DNA of 64,000 nt from Chryseobacterium angstadtii (GTDB lineage Bacteria; Bacteroidota; Bacteroidia; Flavobacteriales; Weeksellaceae): positions 124,001 to 188,000 of the forward strand of contig NZ_LFND01000005.1 in the NCBI RefSeq assembly GCF_001045465.1, read 5' to 3'. The position numbers were made by a program, and so were the translations under genes. Under the pieces are notes generated by a model. The model was not told the DNA's origin. It was given only the letters and a program-made list of their open reading frames with translations, and did no database searches. Positions within the stretch are counted from its first letter, which is position 1; every line of letters starts with the position of its first letter. Shown one piece after another: positions 25,329-33,596 of this stretch.

Positions 25329-26936
25329 TTAATCTGTTATAATAACTTTTACAATTGTACCATTTGGATAGTCACTTAGAGCATTACCAATAGCACTTCC
25401 AGCTCCTCTGTTGTCAGATGGATTTATATGTCTGACACTTGCTCCATTTCCTCCTTCAGCAAACATTGCCATTGGCCATTCATCTCTATCTAAACTCGGT
25501 TTAGTTTTAATTCCTCTAAGAGAATTTGCTCTATTTGTTTTTGATCCATCCCTCGCAATTGTCACGACACTTGGTTTTCCTGAAGCTATAGCGTCTTGAA
25601 TGTGTTGACCTGTTTCTGGGTAATCAGCCTTACTAATTGTTACTTCTACAGTGTGTGCTTGGCCTTCAACATTTCTTACTTGGGCTTTATTAGTGTATCC
25701 ATTATGCACCAATATCCCATCTTCAGTCACATAATAGTTTTCGTTGTCTGCAATATCGAAGTTATAAACTTTTTCGTAATGTGGCAAGACTTCAACACTG
25801 ATAATGGTTGTATAATGACCGCCTTTAAGATGTAATAAATCTCCTGCGTTTAAATCTCTGGCTTCAACCCAATCATCATTGCAGAAGAAGCGGTGCTCCG
25901 GGGTAACTCTGAGAAATTCTCCGGTAGGAAGCTCCAGAGAAAGCATTTGCATGGTATAGCGCTCGTGTTTTACGAGAATGGGCTTGTATTCCTGCTGTTT
26001 CGTTTCCTCATTATAAGTAAGAACCAGATCTCCTTCAAAGAGCTCTTCAATGGGTTTTAGTCCGTTCGGAGTATGAATCTGGGTCCCTGCAGGAAAACAA
26101 ACCAATGTCGCTCCTCTGGCTGCAAAAATACCCAATATAAGGCTTACTCCGCTTTCTTTAAGCTTTTCCAGAGTATCTTTGTCACTGCTCCAGATATTGT
26201 ACTGATCATAGTAAGCGCCTCCAATCCCCAGACCTCTGAGCCATTTACAGGCAGCGGGCAGGTTTTTAAATCCTTTAAAGGTAAATTGTTCTATAAGTTC
26301 TTTTCTGGCGGTATTCATGAATTGCTGTCCGAAAGTGGTGGCGAATCTGCTGACTCCCTCTCTGATTGTTGTGGCTCCTGCAGCTGCTGAACCGGCCCCT
26401 GCTACCATTGAAGTAGCCCCTCTTCCCGCGAGAAATCCGAAAGCAAAGTTGGCTACATGCCCCAAATTGGTAAGTGCTGCGCTTCCCCAGGCTTCCCAAA
26501 CGGTTTCTTTTGGGGTAATGGTTCCTCCTTCTGCAGGACATATCATGATGGAGGAAAGGGTAAGGGTTTTATGATCTTGTATAGAAAATTTTTGTGAAGT
26601 GTTCGTCCATTTTCTTTGTGCTGCCGCTGCCTTACATTTTATAAGCCCTATAGCAACGGCGGCCAATACGGCTGCTGCAATAATAGCTGCTGCCAGCCAG
26701 CCCGGTCCGGGAATCATAGCGCATATTCCTACGGCAATACCTGCCGCTGCTCCGGCCATAAAGGCTACACTGCCCAGGCAGACGAAATTATTTCCTTTAA
26801 GGGTATCCAGTTCTGTAGCGGCTTTGTCTCCGCTAAAGGTGACAAAATCCTGGCTTGTGACCTTCATCTTCTTTGGAGCAACTCCTTTATCGCATACTAC
26901 ATAATGTTTTTCGGTAAGATACTGTTCTTCTTCCAT
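25329..26936 (-). CDS. PAAR-like/HINT polymorphic toxin with C-terminal NucA/NucB DNase domain
   Basis: A 535-residue toxin. Residues ~10-60 resemble DUF4280 PAAR-like spike-tip domains ([25 protein letters not shown]). Hydrophobic Ala/Gly-rich segments at ~52-100 and ~155-190 may cross the target membrane. A HINT domain runs from Cys280 (VCFPAGT) through TPEH (345-348) to the terminal His411-Asn412, with all autocleavage residues present and no Cys/Ser/Thr at +1, so it should cleave without splicing. The released tip (413-535) is a NucA/NucB DNase: [16 protein letters not shown] and PSDNRGAGS. It follows vgrG and a 268-residue gene with 4-nt gaps and precedes its likely immunity gene. Confidence 0.85.
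   Translation of the reverse strand: MEEEQYLTEKHYVVCDKGVAPKKMKVTSQDFVTFSGDKAATELDTLKGNNFVCLGSVAFMAGAAAGIAVGICAMIPGPGWLAAAIIAAAVLAAVAIGLIKCKAAAAQRKWTNTSQKFSIQDHKTLTLSSIMICPAEGGTITPKETVWEAWGSAALTNLGHVANFAFGFLAGRGATSMVAGAGSAAAGATTIREGVSRFATTFGQQFMNTARKELIEQFTFKGFKNLPAACKWLRGLGIGGAYYDQYNIWSSDKDTLEKLKESGVSLILGIFAARGATLVCFPAGTQIHTPNGLKPIEELFEGDLVLTYNEETKQQEYKPILVKHERYTMQMLSLELPTGEFLRVTPEHRFFCNDDWVEARDLNAGDLLHLKGGHYTTIISVEVLPHYEKVYNFDIADNENYYVTEDGILVHNGYTNKAQVRNVEGQAHTVEVTISKADYPETGQHIQDAIASGKPSVVTIARDGSKTNRANSLRGIKTKPSLDRDEWPMAMFAEGGNGASVRHINPSDNRGAGSAIGNALSDYPNGTIVKVIITD
25698..25767. repeat. Direct repeat B2: HINT tail coding segment
   Basis: Counterpart of 23919-23988 (three differences in 70 nt), located at the HINT/toxin-tip junction of the intact toxin gene. 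Recombination between the two copies would swap the NucA tip and ComJ-like gene for the WHH tip and its SUKH gene, deleting about 1.8 kb. Confidence 0.9.
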
Positions 26937-26940
26937 GATA

Positions 26941-27747
26941 TTACAGTTCTAAATGAGTTTCCATAAAACAATGATAGTAGAAAAATTCACCCAGTTTTTC
27001 AGTAATGGTAAAATCAGATTTTAGCAATATCCGGTCATCATACAGGTATTTTCCGTTCACTTTGTATTCGGGATGCATATAGTTGTCTTTTGCAAATTCC
27101 CGTAGCCTTCTGATCATCTTATCGTCCCGGATCATCATTCCTTCCACATTCCATTCATCAAATTCCTGTTCCGTAGTTTTTTTGGAGACGGAAAGATTGA
27201 CCGGAATAACCACTCCGGCCCCAAACCGATCCATATCTTCTCTTTTTACATAGCTTTTTGAGCCTTCTTCAATGGGTTCTTTTCCGAAAATATAAAAGAA
27301 CTGATAAAAGAAATGGATGTATTTGATGCTTTTTATTTCCATATCCTCATTGGTAAGCTCGTACTCTTTGGCGCGGATAATTTCATAAGCTTCAATAGGA
27401 TGGGCATTGGTAAGCCATTCTTTTACTTTTCCCCATTTTTGACGGATGAGGTCTCCATTATAAATTTTAGCAATTTCTCCCTTTTTGTTGATCCCAACTT
27501 CCAGGGTGCTGTAGATACTGCATATTTTATTGGTCATTTCCGTAATCTGAACAATCAGGGGATCTTCATACATTTCCAGATTGTATTCAGTTTCAGTAAT
27601 TTCAAACAGGTGATAATCTTCATCAGGATCTTTTCCTTTGTATATAACAGATGTTTTAATATTGATTTTGTAATTACTGTCCAGACTGTGTACTTTGGTT
27701 TTGCCTATAATATCTGTATTGTATTGATATTCTTTGCCTATCTCCAT
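26941..27747 (-). CDS. Unknown 268-residue protein between vgrG and toxin (candidate adaptor/chaperone)
   Basis: I do not recognise a family. The protein has no signal peptide and no membrane segment. It is mixed alpha/beta, acidic and rich in Tyr and Phe ([14 protein letters not shown]). A Cys/Trp-poor core ends with [18 protein letters not shown]. It lies 4 nt after vgrG and 4 nt before the toxin, so all three are one transcript. Genes in this position in other type VI systems are often effector-loading adaptors (DUF4123, DUF1795 or DUF2169 types), which this does not visibly match. An adaptor role is inference from position only. Confidence 0.7.
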   Translation of the reverse strand: MEIGKEYQYNTDIIGKTKVHSLDSNYKINIKTSVIYKGKDPDEDYHLFEITETEYNLEMYEDPLIVQITEMTNKICSIYSTLEVGINKKGEIAKIYNGDLIRQKWGKVKEWLTNAHPIEAYEIIRAKEYELTNEDMEIKSIKYIHFFYQFFYIFGKEPIEEGSKSYVKREDMDRFGAGVVIPVNLSVSKKTTEQEFDEWNVEGMMIRDDKMIRRLREFAKDNYMHPEYKVNGKYLYDDRILLKSDFTITEKLGEFFYYHCFMETHLEL

Positions 27748-27751
27748 CTGA

Positions 27752-29881
27752 TTACTTATTAATATTTACTTTACTGCCATTGATCTGAACTTCTGAGCTT
27801 CCGGAAACATCTATTTTTTTACTGCCTATTTTAGTTTCATCTTTAGAAGAAACATTGATGCTTTTTTTGGCGTCTACAATAATTTCTTTTCCGTTGATGG
27901 TTATTTTTCCTTCCTTATCGATCACAATGGTACTTGCTCCCACCACAATTTTGAATTCTGTATTGGCCGTAAGGGATACTTTTCCTGTTTTATCCATTTG
28001 CAGTACCGAGGCATCACCTACATTGATCATATTGGTGTTTCCTGCTTTTACGGTATTGTTGTTTCCAACGGTTACCGTTTTATCGTTATTGGCATTGGTG
28101 AGTGCGTTTCCGGCACCGTCAAAGAGCATATTAGCTCCTCCCTGATCTTTCAGATTCATAGAACCAGCTCCGTTATCATATTTTAATTCGGCTCCGCTTT
28201 TTCCGCTAAAGCTCATGATGTTGTTTCCCGCTCCTCCGCCTGCGCCAATGCTGCCATGGAACATTCCGCCCATAACAAAAGGACGGTCGGGATGCTGATG
28301 AACAAAGTTAACCACCACCTGATCCCCAACTTCCGGCACAGACATAAATCCGCGGTTTTTGTTTACTTTATCACTGCTTCCGGCATCAGGGCTCATCATC
28401 CGGATGAATTCCGTAGTGTCCGGCCCGTTCTGCCAGTCAAACTGAACCTGTATGCGGCCTTGATTTAACGGGTCAGTATTCGAAATAACTTTAGCGAACT
28501 GAGGATCAGCTTTAGGCATTAGAAATTCGGGACGGGGAAGATATCCGGTATCGGCAGCTATAGCTTCAAAATTTCCGGTATAATAACCTCTTCCGTCTAC
28601 CTCATGGCTGATTTCCGTGATCATAAGCTTGGTAAAATAAGCCGTCTGATTGGTTTCTGTTTTCCGCATTTCCACATCTGCAGTACATCCAGGATATAAA
28701 AAGGGTACACTGGTAGTTCCGGACGTGATAAAGACATCTACTGCTTTGCTTCCGGCGGTCCCTTTCTGTGACGCATCCACATCCATAAAGGTTGTGGCTT
28801 TAATTGGAGCCACTCTTAGAGAAGGTGTAGTAAACGTTTTTTGTGATATTTCGTAAGCACGTTTAGCAATATCTGATTGGTGGCTTATTTTTGAGCTTCC
28901 TGTGGTGAGCTTTTCATTTTTACTGCTGTTATAGCCATAAAAAGTAGGGTTCACATGTTGGGCTTTCATTTTTATTTTAATATCGTGTACGCTGCTTCCA
29001 TAGACCAGCTGTACGGGTTTTTCCTGTGGCGGAAGTTTTCCGAAATGAAGAACTTCGCCGTCATAATAAAACTGCTCTCCATAGGCTTCTGCTATTCTTG
29101 CGAGATAATTATAATGGGTTTCTTCATACTGAGAACTATAAGAGACATTGCCGTGCTGGGAATCTACTCTGAAATCAAATTTATTGGATCCAAGACCTTC
29201 TTTAATAACCCAGTCTGCAATACTGTTCAGGCTGATTTCCTGCGCGCCGCCAAAACTTTGGATATGAGGTGCAGCATCGAGCAGTACGGTAGGACTGTTT
29301 CCTGTAAGTACTATGTTTCCCAGACTGCCTTTGTCCTGGCTGAATCCTACTTCTGTGATCACACCCACGAAATTCCGTTCAGGGCTTTCTTCCACATCCT
29401 TATATTTGAATACAACCGTAATTCTTTTACCCAAAAAATTTTGCGCCTGCTCAAGGTTATGATTTTCAGCACTTCCTAAAGTGTCATGAGCAAGAGTGAG
29501 ACTGAATTCATGATGTTTAACGGCACTCTGGGTAAGTTTGAAGTGTTTGAAGTGTTTGATCACTTTACCCTCAATGATGATTTCAAGTTTAGCAACGCGG
29601 TTGATTCCCAGCAATTCACTTGTGGGAATGGATTTGGCATTGTGTATTTTGGATGTAGGCTGTTCTGTCCAGATTTTATTTTCAGAAACTAGAGTCGGGT
29701 TGGGCTGGGAAACTTTGTTCATAAAAGTATCAGCCTGAGAAAGTGACTGTCCTGCGGTCTGTGCTGTTTTTTTTATTTGATCGGCTTTTTTTAAAGTCTT
29801 ATTGCTTCCCGGTTCTATGGAACCCAGATCTTTTTTAGATTTTGGGATCTGTTTTTTTGATGATTGGCTATCTTGAAACAT
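27752..29881 (-). CDS. vgrG: VgrG (Rhs-element Vgr) type VI secretion spike protein
   Basis: A 709-residue protein from ATG 29881 (MFQDSQSSKK); a longer frame to 29959 adds a hydrophobic stretch untypical of VgrG. After a ~75-residue polar N-terminal extension come the gp27-like domains (RVAKLEIIIEGKVIKHFKHF, LNSIADWVIKEGL), the OB fold (NQGRIQVQFDWQNGPDTTEF, RGFMSVPEVGDQVVVNFVHQ) and HPDRPFVMGGMFHG. A beta-helical needle of short repeats (GNNNTVKAGNTNMINVG, EVQINGSKVNINK) ends the protein. It would form the puncturing tip carrying the PAAR-like toxin. No Tss sheath or baseplate gene lies in the window, so the injection apparatus (presumably Bacteroidota subtype iii) must be elsewhere. Confidence 0.92.
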   Translation of the reverse strand: MFQDSQSSKKQIPKSKKDLGSIEPGSNKTLKKADQIKKTAQTAGQSLSQADTFMNKVSQPNPTLVSENKIWTEQPTSKIHNAKSIPTSELLGINRVAKLEIIIEGKVIKHFKHFKLTQSAVKHHEFSLTLAHDTLGSAENHNLEQAQNFLGKRITVVFKYKDVEESPERNFVGVITEVGFSQDKGSLGNIVLTGNSPTVLLDAAPHIQSFGGAQEISLNSIADWVIKEGLGSNKFDFRVDSQHGNVSYSSQYEETHYNYLARIAEAYGEQFYYDGEVLHFGKLPPQEKPVQLVYGSSVHDIKIKMKAQHVNPTFYGYNSSKNEKLTTGSSKISHQSDIAKRAYEISQKTFTTPSLRVAPIKATTFMDVDASQKGTAGSKAVDVFITSGTTSVPFLYPGCTADVEMRKTETNQTAYFTKLMITEISHEVDGRGYYTGNFEAIAADTGYLPRPEFLMPKADPQFAKVISNTDPLNQGRIQVQFDWQNGPDTTEFIRMMSPDAGSSDKVNKNRGFMSVPEVGDQVVVNFVHQHPDRPFVMGGMFHGSIGAGGGAGNNIMSFSGKSGAELKYDNGAGSMNLKDQGGANMLFDGAGNALTNANNDKTVTVGNNNTVKAGNTNMINVGDASVLQMDKTGKVSLTANTEFKIVVGASTIVIDKEGKITINGKEIIVDAKKSINVSSKDETKIGSKKIDVSGSSEVQINGSKVNINK

Positions 29882-30426
29882 AACATATTTTTTCTGGTTG
29901 GTGTATGTAAGCAGCAGTCTGAATAAAATGCAAAACTGCATGAGGGTTTTTCTTATCACTCACTTCAGATGAAAATACTGCCTGGTAATGTCAACAGAAT
30001 AGTATCATTTGTGAGGAATTTATCGTTCTGTTTTTCACTTAATTTATAGGATGAAATCCTTTTTTTTTATGCTTTAAAGTATAATTAATGTTTTGTTTAA
30101 CTAAATTTAACATTCTGATTTACAGGGGTGTATTTGTGGTATTAAAATCACGTCCATGTGAAACAAATATAAGAATCGGGGAGGTGAATAGGAAAAATAT
30201 ACAACCCTATTTTGGTTTTTGTCGTAGTTTTACTACTAACGATTGTTAGGCTTAAAATGAGACATAAAAATGATGAAAGGAAACATCACTGTGGTTTATT
30301 TGAATAAATTAAAATGAAAGAATGTTTAACAGGATATTTTGATTTATTTTTGTTGAAGATCTGCTTGAATCTCTACTTCAGCCAGAAATTGAAGGCTTAA
30401 ATAATGAAAGCGGATCCTTTAAATTT
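29882..30426. other. Intergenic control region upstream of vgrG
   Basis: About 545 bp without a gene between divergent vgrG and the NAD(P)-binding protein gene. A minus-strand TATATTTG at 30171-30164 fits a -7 element for vgrG, with a ~280-nt leader, but no -33 TTG at proper spacing was found. The frame of vgrG stays open to 29959 without features of a real N-terminus. Nothing else was recognised. Confidence 0.35.
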
Positions 30427-31185
30427 ATGAAGAAAATAGGAATTATAGGTTGCGGCTGGCTTGGATCCAGGATAGCAGCTTCAATGTCCGGTCGATACCC
30501 AATATATACTACCGCAACTACAAATATTAAAGCCGATGAGCTGAACTCTAAAGACTTTAATGCCACTGTTGCCAGTTTCCCGGATTTTCAGCTGGAGAAA
30601 AAGATCACGCAGTGGGATGAGATAAAAGGGATGGATGTCTTAATCATTACCATTCCGCTTTCCGGAAAAAGCTGCTGTGTAAGTTCATTGTATAACAGAA
30701 TTCAGCACTTACTGTCATTTATCGGGGATTTTAAAGGACAGATGTTCGTAATGAGCTCTACCGGAGTGTATCCGGATATTCCCGGGAATTATACTGAAGA
30801 AAATCTTTCTTACAATCAAGTTCCCGGAGAGAGAATGATCAGAAATGCCTATCCGCAGGTTAATATTCTGAGATTAGCCGGATTGATGGGAGATAACAGA
30901 CTTCTTAAAAATTATACCATTTCAAATCTGGAAGCTCCTGTAAATCATATTCATTACGAGGATATCTGTCATGTGATTGAAAAAATGATGGAGAAAGGCT
31001 CAGAAGGCAAGCTGTATAATGTAGCTGCACCAGAGCATCCGTCAAAAGGATTGGTGATCAATGCTCAGAAAAATCTGCCGTCTGCTGAAGAAACAATAGG
31101 TGAGGGTAAAATAATTCTGTCATCAAAATTAATTTCAGAGCTGGATTTTGTGTTCAAGCATCCCGATCCGAAAGCATTTCACTAA
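30427..31185 (+). CDS. NAD(P)-binding protein, extended-SDR/epimerase-like
   Basis: A 252-residue cytoplasmic protein with an N-terminal Rossmann fold: KKIGIIGCGWLGSRIA matches the GxGxxG dinucleotide-binding loop. Later it has VLIITIPLSGK, FVMSSTGVYPD (strand plus Ser/Tyr region) and ILRLAGLMGDNR, as in the YeeZ-like branch of NAD-dependent epimerases. The usual catalytic YxxxK pair is not evident, so enzymatic activity is uncertain. The divergent vgrG island lies upstream, and a palindromic element follows the stop. Confidence 0.75.
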   Translation: MKKIGIIGCGWLGSRIAASMSGRYPIYTTATTNIKADELNSKDFNATVASFPDFQLEKKITQWDEIKGMDVLIITIPLSGKSCCVSSLYNRIQHLLSFIGDFKGQMFVMSSTGVYPDIPGNYTEENLSYNQVPGERMIRNAYPQVNILRLAGLMGDNRLLKNYTISNLEAPVNHIHYEDICHVIEKMMEKGSEGKLYNVAAPEHPSKGLVINAQKNLPSAEETIGEGKIILSSKLISELDFVFKHPDPKAFH

Positions 31186-31213
31186 GATAATTATAACGAA
31201 TTTTTTTTCAATC

Positions 31214-31246
31214 AAACCTTATAGGTTTTTAAAACCTATAAGGTTT
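31214..31246. repeat. 33-bp perfect palindrome, likely also a terminator
   Basis: A 16-bp arm AAACCTTATAGGTTTT and its exact complement around a single T, between convergent genes. The inner GGTTTTTAAAACC resembles the core of the palindromes at 33364, 53739 and 55041, so it may belong to the same family while also ending transcription in both directions. Confidence 0.75.
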
Positions 31247-31279
31247 AGTTATTAGATTTAATTGAAAAGTATTAAAATT

Positions 31280-31798
31280 CTATTTTTTCTGCAGTAGTGT
31301 ATATACTCTGTCTGCATGGAAATAAGAATAGAATAAATCAGTATTGGCGAGCCAGTCGAAATGAAGGCCAAAATTTCTCTTGGATTCCGGAACATGGGCT
31401 TTATTGGTTTTTGACTGTTCACTTTCGTCAAATACCAGGCTGTTTTTAACAATTCTGCCTTCTGTTACCTGCATGAAATAATAGTCGACCGGAATATCTG
31501 CCCATTCAGAATGATGTTCTATGATGAAGTTCTCAATCTGATAGTTTTTTATCATTCTGAAAATATCTATATCACAATGATCATTATCACGGTTATACGT
31601 ATAATTCTCAAAACTGTCCCTGGATTCTAAATACCGGATGTAGTCTTTTAAAAACTCAAAATCTTTGGCTTCCTCCAGCCCGAGATCACAGGAAGTGTTG
31701 AAAGGAATAAACGTAAATCCCTGAACTTTAAAATGAACAATATCCCTGTTCAGTTCCAGATTTTTATCCGTAATAAGACATGTGATGTCCTGGCCCAT
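31280..31798 (-). CDS. Hypothetical protein
   Basis: A 172-residue protein of unknown function. There is no signal peptide or membrane segment. It is rich in Asp, Glu, Tyr and Phe and has motifs such as DIVHFKVQGFTFIPFN, YTYNRDNDHCDIDIF and FIIEHHSEWADIPVDYYFMQ that suggest a small alpha/beta cytoplasmic domain. It lies 10 nt downstream of the uridine phosphorylase gene on the same strand, so the two are probably co-transcribed, but this does not define its role. Confidence 0.7.
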   Translation of the reverse strand: MGQDITCLITDKNLELNRDIVHFKVQGFTFIPFNTSCDLGLEEAKDFEFLKDYIRYLESRDSFENYTYNRDNDHCDIDIFRMIKNYQIENFIIEHHSEWADIPVDYYFMQVTEGRIVKNSLVFDESEQSKTNKAHVPESKRNFGLHFDWLANTDLFYSYFHADRVYTLLQKK

Positions 31799-31808
31799 GA
31801 TTTATATT

Positions 31809-32663
31809 CTATTTAATGATTCTTTCCAATACCCAATCGATAAGGTTTTTCTCAGAAGCATGATGATCCGCAGAGAATTCTCCACGTCTTCTGTTGGCAA
31901 TAACGTTATTCACGGTAATCGCTTTGTGACCCAATAATTTGGAAAGAGCATAGATGGCTGAGGTTTCCATTTCAAAGTTGGTTACGCCAAGATCATTTAA
32001 TGTTTCCAGGAATTGATCATCCACAGCCTTTAAACGCAGCTGTCTTCCCTGTGGAGCATAGAATCCCGGGAAAGTAGCCGTATTTCCGTGGTATTTTGCA
32101 TCTTTATAATATTCTCCCATCTCTTCTGCCCAGTCTGAAAAATAAAGCATAGGTTTGATTCTTTCATACGGGAATTTCTCCATAAAACTTTTTGAAAATT
32201 CATTCTCAAAATTGTAGTCCTGATAAAAATGCATCAGCCCGTCCAGACCTACAACATTTTGGGTTACAAGCATATTGTCTACCTGAACATCAGGGTTTAC
32301 GCTTCCGCAGGTTCCCATACGGAAAAGTTCAAGTGCTTTATGTTCCGTTTTGAATTCTTTGTTTTTAAGATCAATGTTCACCAAAGCATCCAGTTCGTTC
32401 ATAACGATATCAATGTTTTCAGTTCCGATGCCTGTGGACATTACCGTAATTCTTTCTCCGCGCAGCGTTCCTGTGTGGGTATAAAATTCTCTTTTGTTTT
32501 TTTTGATCTCTACCGTATCAAAATATTTTGAAACTTTTGCTACTCTGTCCGGATCTCCCACAAGGATGATCTTATCAGCAATATCTTCAGGCAAAAGATT
32601 TAAGTGGTATACACTTCCGTCATCATTCAGAACCAGCTCTGAGGCAGCAAGTTTATTTAGCAT
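31809..32663 (-). CDS. udp: Nucleoside phosphorylase, uridine phosphorylase type
   Basis: A 284-residue enzyme of the NP-I family that splits uridine with phosphate into uracil and ribose 1-phosphate. Family features are a phosphate-binding ILVGDPDRVAKVS at the N-terminus, VMSTGIGTENIDIVMNEL, FRMGTCGSVNPD, and the nucleoside-binding NFEMETSAIYALS. It is somewhat longer than enterobacterial Udp (~250 residues), as is usual in flavobacteria. A related specificity (purine nucleoside) is possible, but the insertion pattern favours pyrimidines. Followed closely by an unknown gene. Confidence 0.85.
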   Translation of the reverse strand: MLNKLAASELVLNDDGSVYHLNLLPEDIADKIILVGDPDRVAKVSKYFDTVEIKKNKREFYTHTGTLRGERITVMSTGIGTENIDIVMNELDALVNIDLKNKEFKTEHKALELFRMGTCGSVNPDVQVDNMLVTQNVVGLDGLMHFYQDYNFENEFSKSFMEKFPYERIKPMLYFSDWAEEMGEYYKDAKYHGNTATFPGFYAPQGRQLRLKAVDDQFLETLNDLGVTNFEMETSAIYALSKLLGHKAITVNNVIANRRRGEFSADHHASEKNLIDWVLERIIK

Positions 32664-32681
32664 AATCTATATTTTTGTTTT

Positions 32682-33140
32682 TTAATTAATGAAAATAGCA
32701 TCTTTATAAGGTGATCCGGCAAGGTCATAGATCGTATCATATTCTTCTACGATTCTTTTTTGTCCCTGGAATACTTCATAAACCGTAATAATGGTCTTTT
32801 CAAAGTTTTTCGGATCTTTTCTTTGAGAGGTGATTTCGTAGAACTTGTCGCCTTTTTTCAGAACGGAAACAATCTCTTCTTTTGTAGAGTTATTAGATTC
32901 CATCATGCCGGGAAAGTCCATTACTACTTCTTTCAGATCAGTGTAGTTTTTGTAAGGTTTTGTTACTCCATTTGAATAGACGTATACATTGGGTACCTGT
33001 TTGTCTTCTTCAAGGCGTACCAGATAATAGTCATTGCCTTTTTTCTCTGCATAAACGGCCATTTCTTTCTTTTTCTTCTGCGCAAACGTACAAATGGAAA
33101 GGAAACTCGCCACCAACGCGAATAATACTTTTGTTTTCAT
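32682..33140 (-). CDS. Secreted hypothetical protein
   Basis: A 152-residue protein from ATG 33140, where a standard signal peptide begins (MKTKVLFALVASFLSICTFAQ). The frame runs further upstream to 33191 but without conserved content. The mature part is Lys- and Glu-rich (QKKKKEMAVYAEKKGNDYYL), with a beta-rich middle (VPNVYVYSNGVTKPYKNYTD). No family was recognised. It sits 18 nt upstream of udp on the same strand, a probable two- to three-gene operon. Confidence 0.75.
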   Translation of the reverse strand: MKTKVLFALVASFLSICTFAQKKKKEMAVYAEKKGNDYYLVRLEEDKQVPNVYVYSNGVTKPYKNYTDLKEVVMDFPGMMESNNSTKEEIVSVLKKGDKFYEITSQRKDPKNFEKTIITVYEVFQGQKRIVEEYDTIYDLAGSPYKDAIFIN

Positions 33141-33319
33141 AATAATATTTTGTTTTAATCTGTTGAAAATAATGTTAAAAACCTCTCCCAATATCTTTCG
33201 TCATTACTTTTTTTAACAGGCATCAGGAAGTATGCCGTTTTGAAGTACCGTGAATTTGATTTCGGGGTTTAAAATTAATAAAAATATTTTACCTGAAATA
33301 ACCTGATTTTGTGTTAAAG

Positions 33320-33495
33320 AAGTTAATAGGTTGCAGTTGGTAGCCGGAAGCAAGTAACTGCATATCCTTGTCAAGGTTTTAAACCTTGACAAGGATTGTT
33401 TCTTTAGTGAAATAAATTAATAAAATAGTCCTGCCACTCAACTTCTGATCTCAATACCTTCCATCTTCCCGCTTCAAAATTTCTGACATTATTTA
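33320..33495. repeat. Composite intergenic element with inner palindrome
   Basis: A purine-rich left end (GGTAGCCGGAAGCAAGTAACT) and a pyrimidine-rich right end (TACCTTCCATCTTCCCGC) flank the 33-bp palindrome at 33364. A region at 53621-53815 has the same order: GGAAGCCGGAAGAT, palindrome, CTTCCATTCTCCCTCTTCC. Right-end-like sequences alone occur near 20577-20615 and 56690-56710. The ends look like imperfect terminal inverted repeats of a small non-coding element. Confidence 0.45.
33364..33396. repeat. 33-bp perfect palindrome, copy 1
   Basis: A 16-bp arm ATCCTTGTCAAGGTTT and its exact complement around one T. The same 33 bases recur at 55041-55073. It does not directly follow a gene end, so it is a dispersed repeat and not an ordinary terminator. 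Confidence 0.9.
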
Positions 33496-33554
33496 AAAAA
33501 ACTTCCTCTCAAATGTTGGTTAAAATATAAACATTTCTTAATCTGGAATTAAAC

Positions 33555-33582
33555 TTGGGATAATATCGAAACGGTACTTTTG
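33555..33582 (+). promoter_or_regulatory. Promoter of the di-haem peroxidase gene
   Basis: TTG (33555-33557), a 17-nt spacer and TACTTTTG (33575-33582) match the Bacteroidota consensus. The ATG at 33597 lies 15 nt downstream of the -7 element, giving a very short leader. Confidence 0.7.
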
Positions 33583-33596
33583 CCGCTAAAAAATTG

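Noticed and set aside
26316..26966. Overlapping plus-strand frames of 85-116 residues within the PAAR-HINT toxin gene
   Set aside because: Their Ala/Cys-rich products are the antisense reading of the Ala/Gly-rich membrane part of the toxin.
29882..29959. Longer VgrG start adding a hydrophobic leader
   Set aside because: VgrG proteins are cytoplasmic before assembly; MFQDSQSS at 29881 gives a sensible N-terminus.
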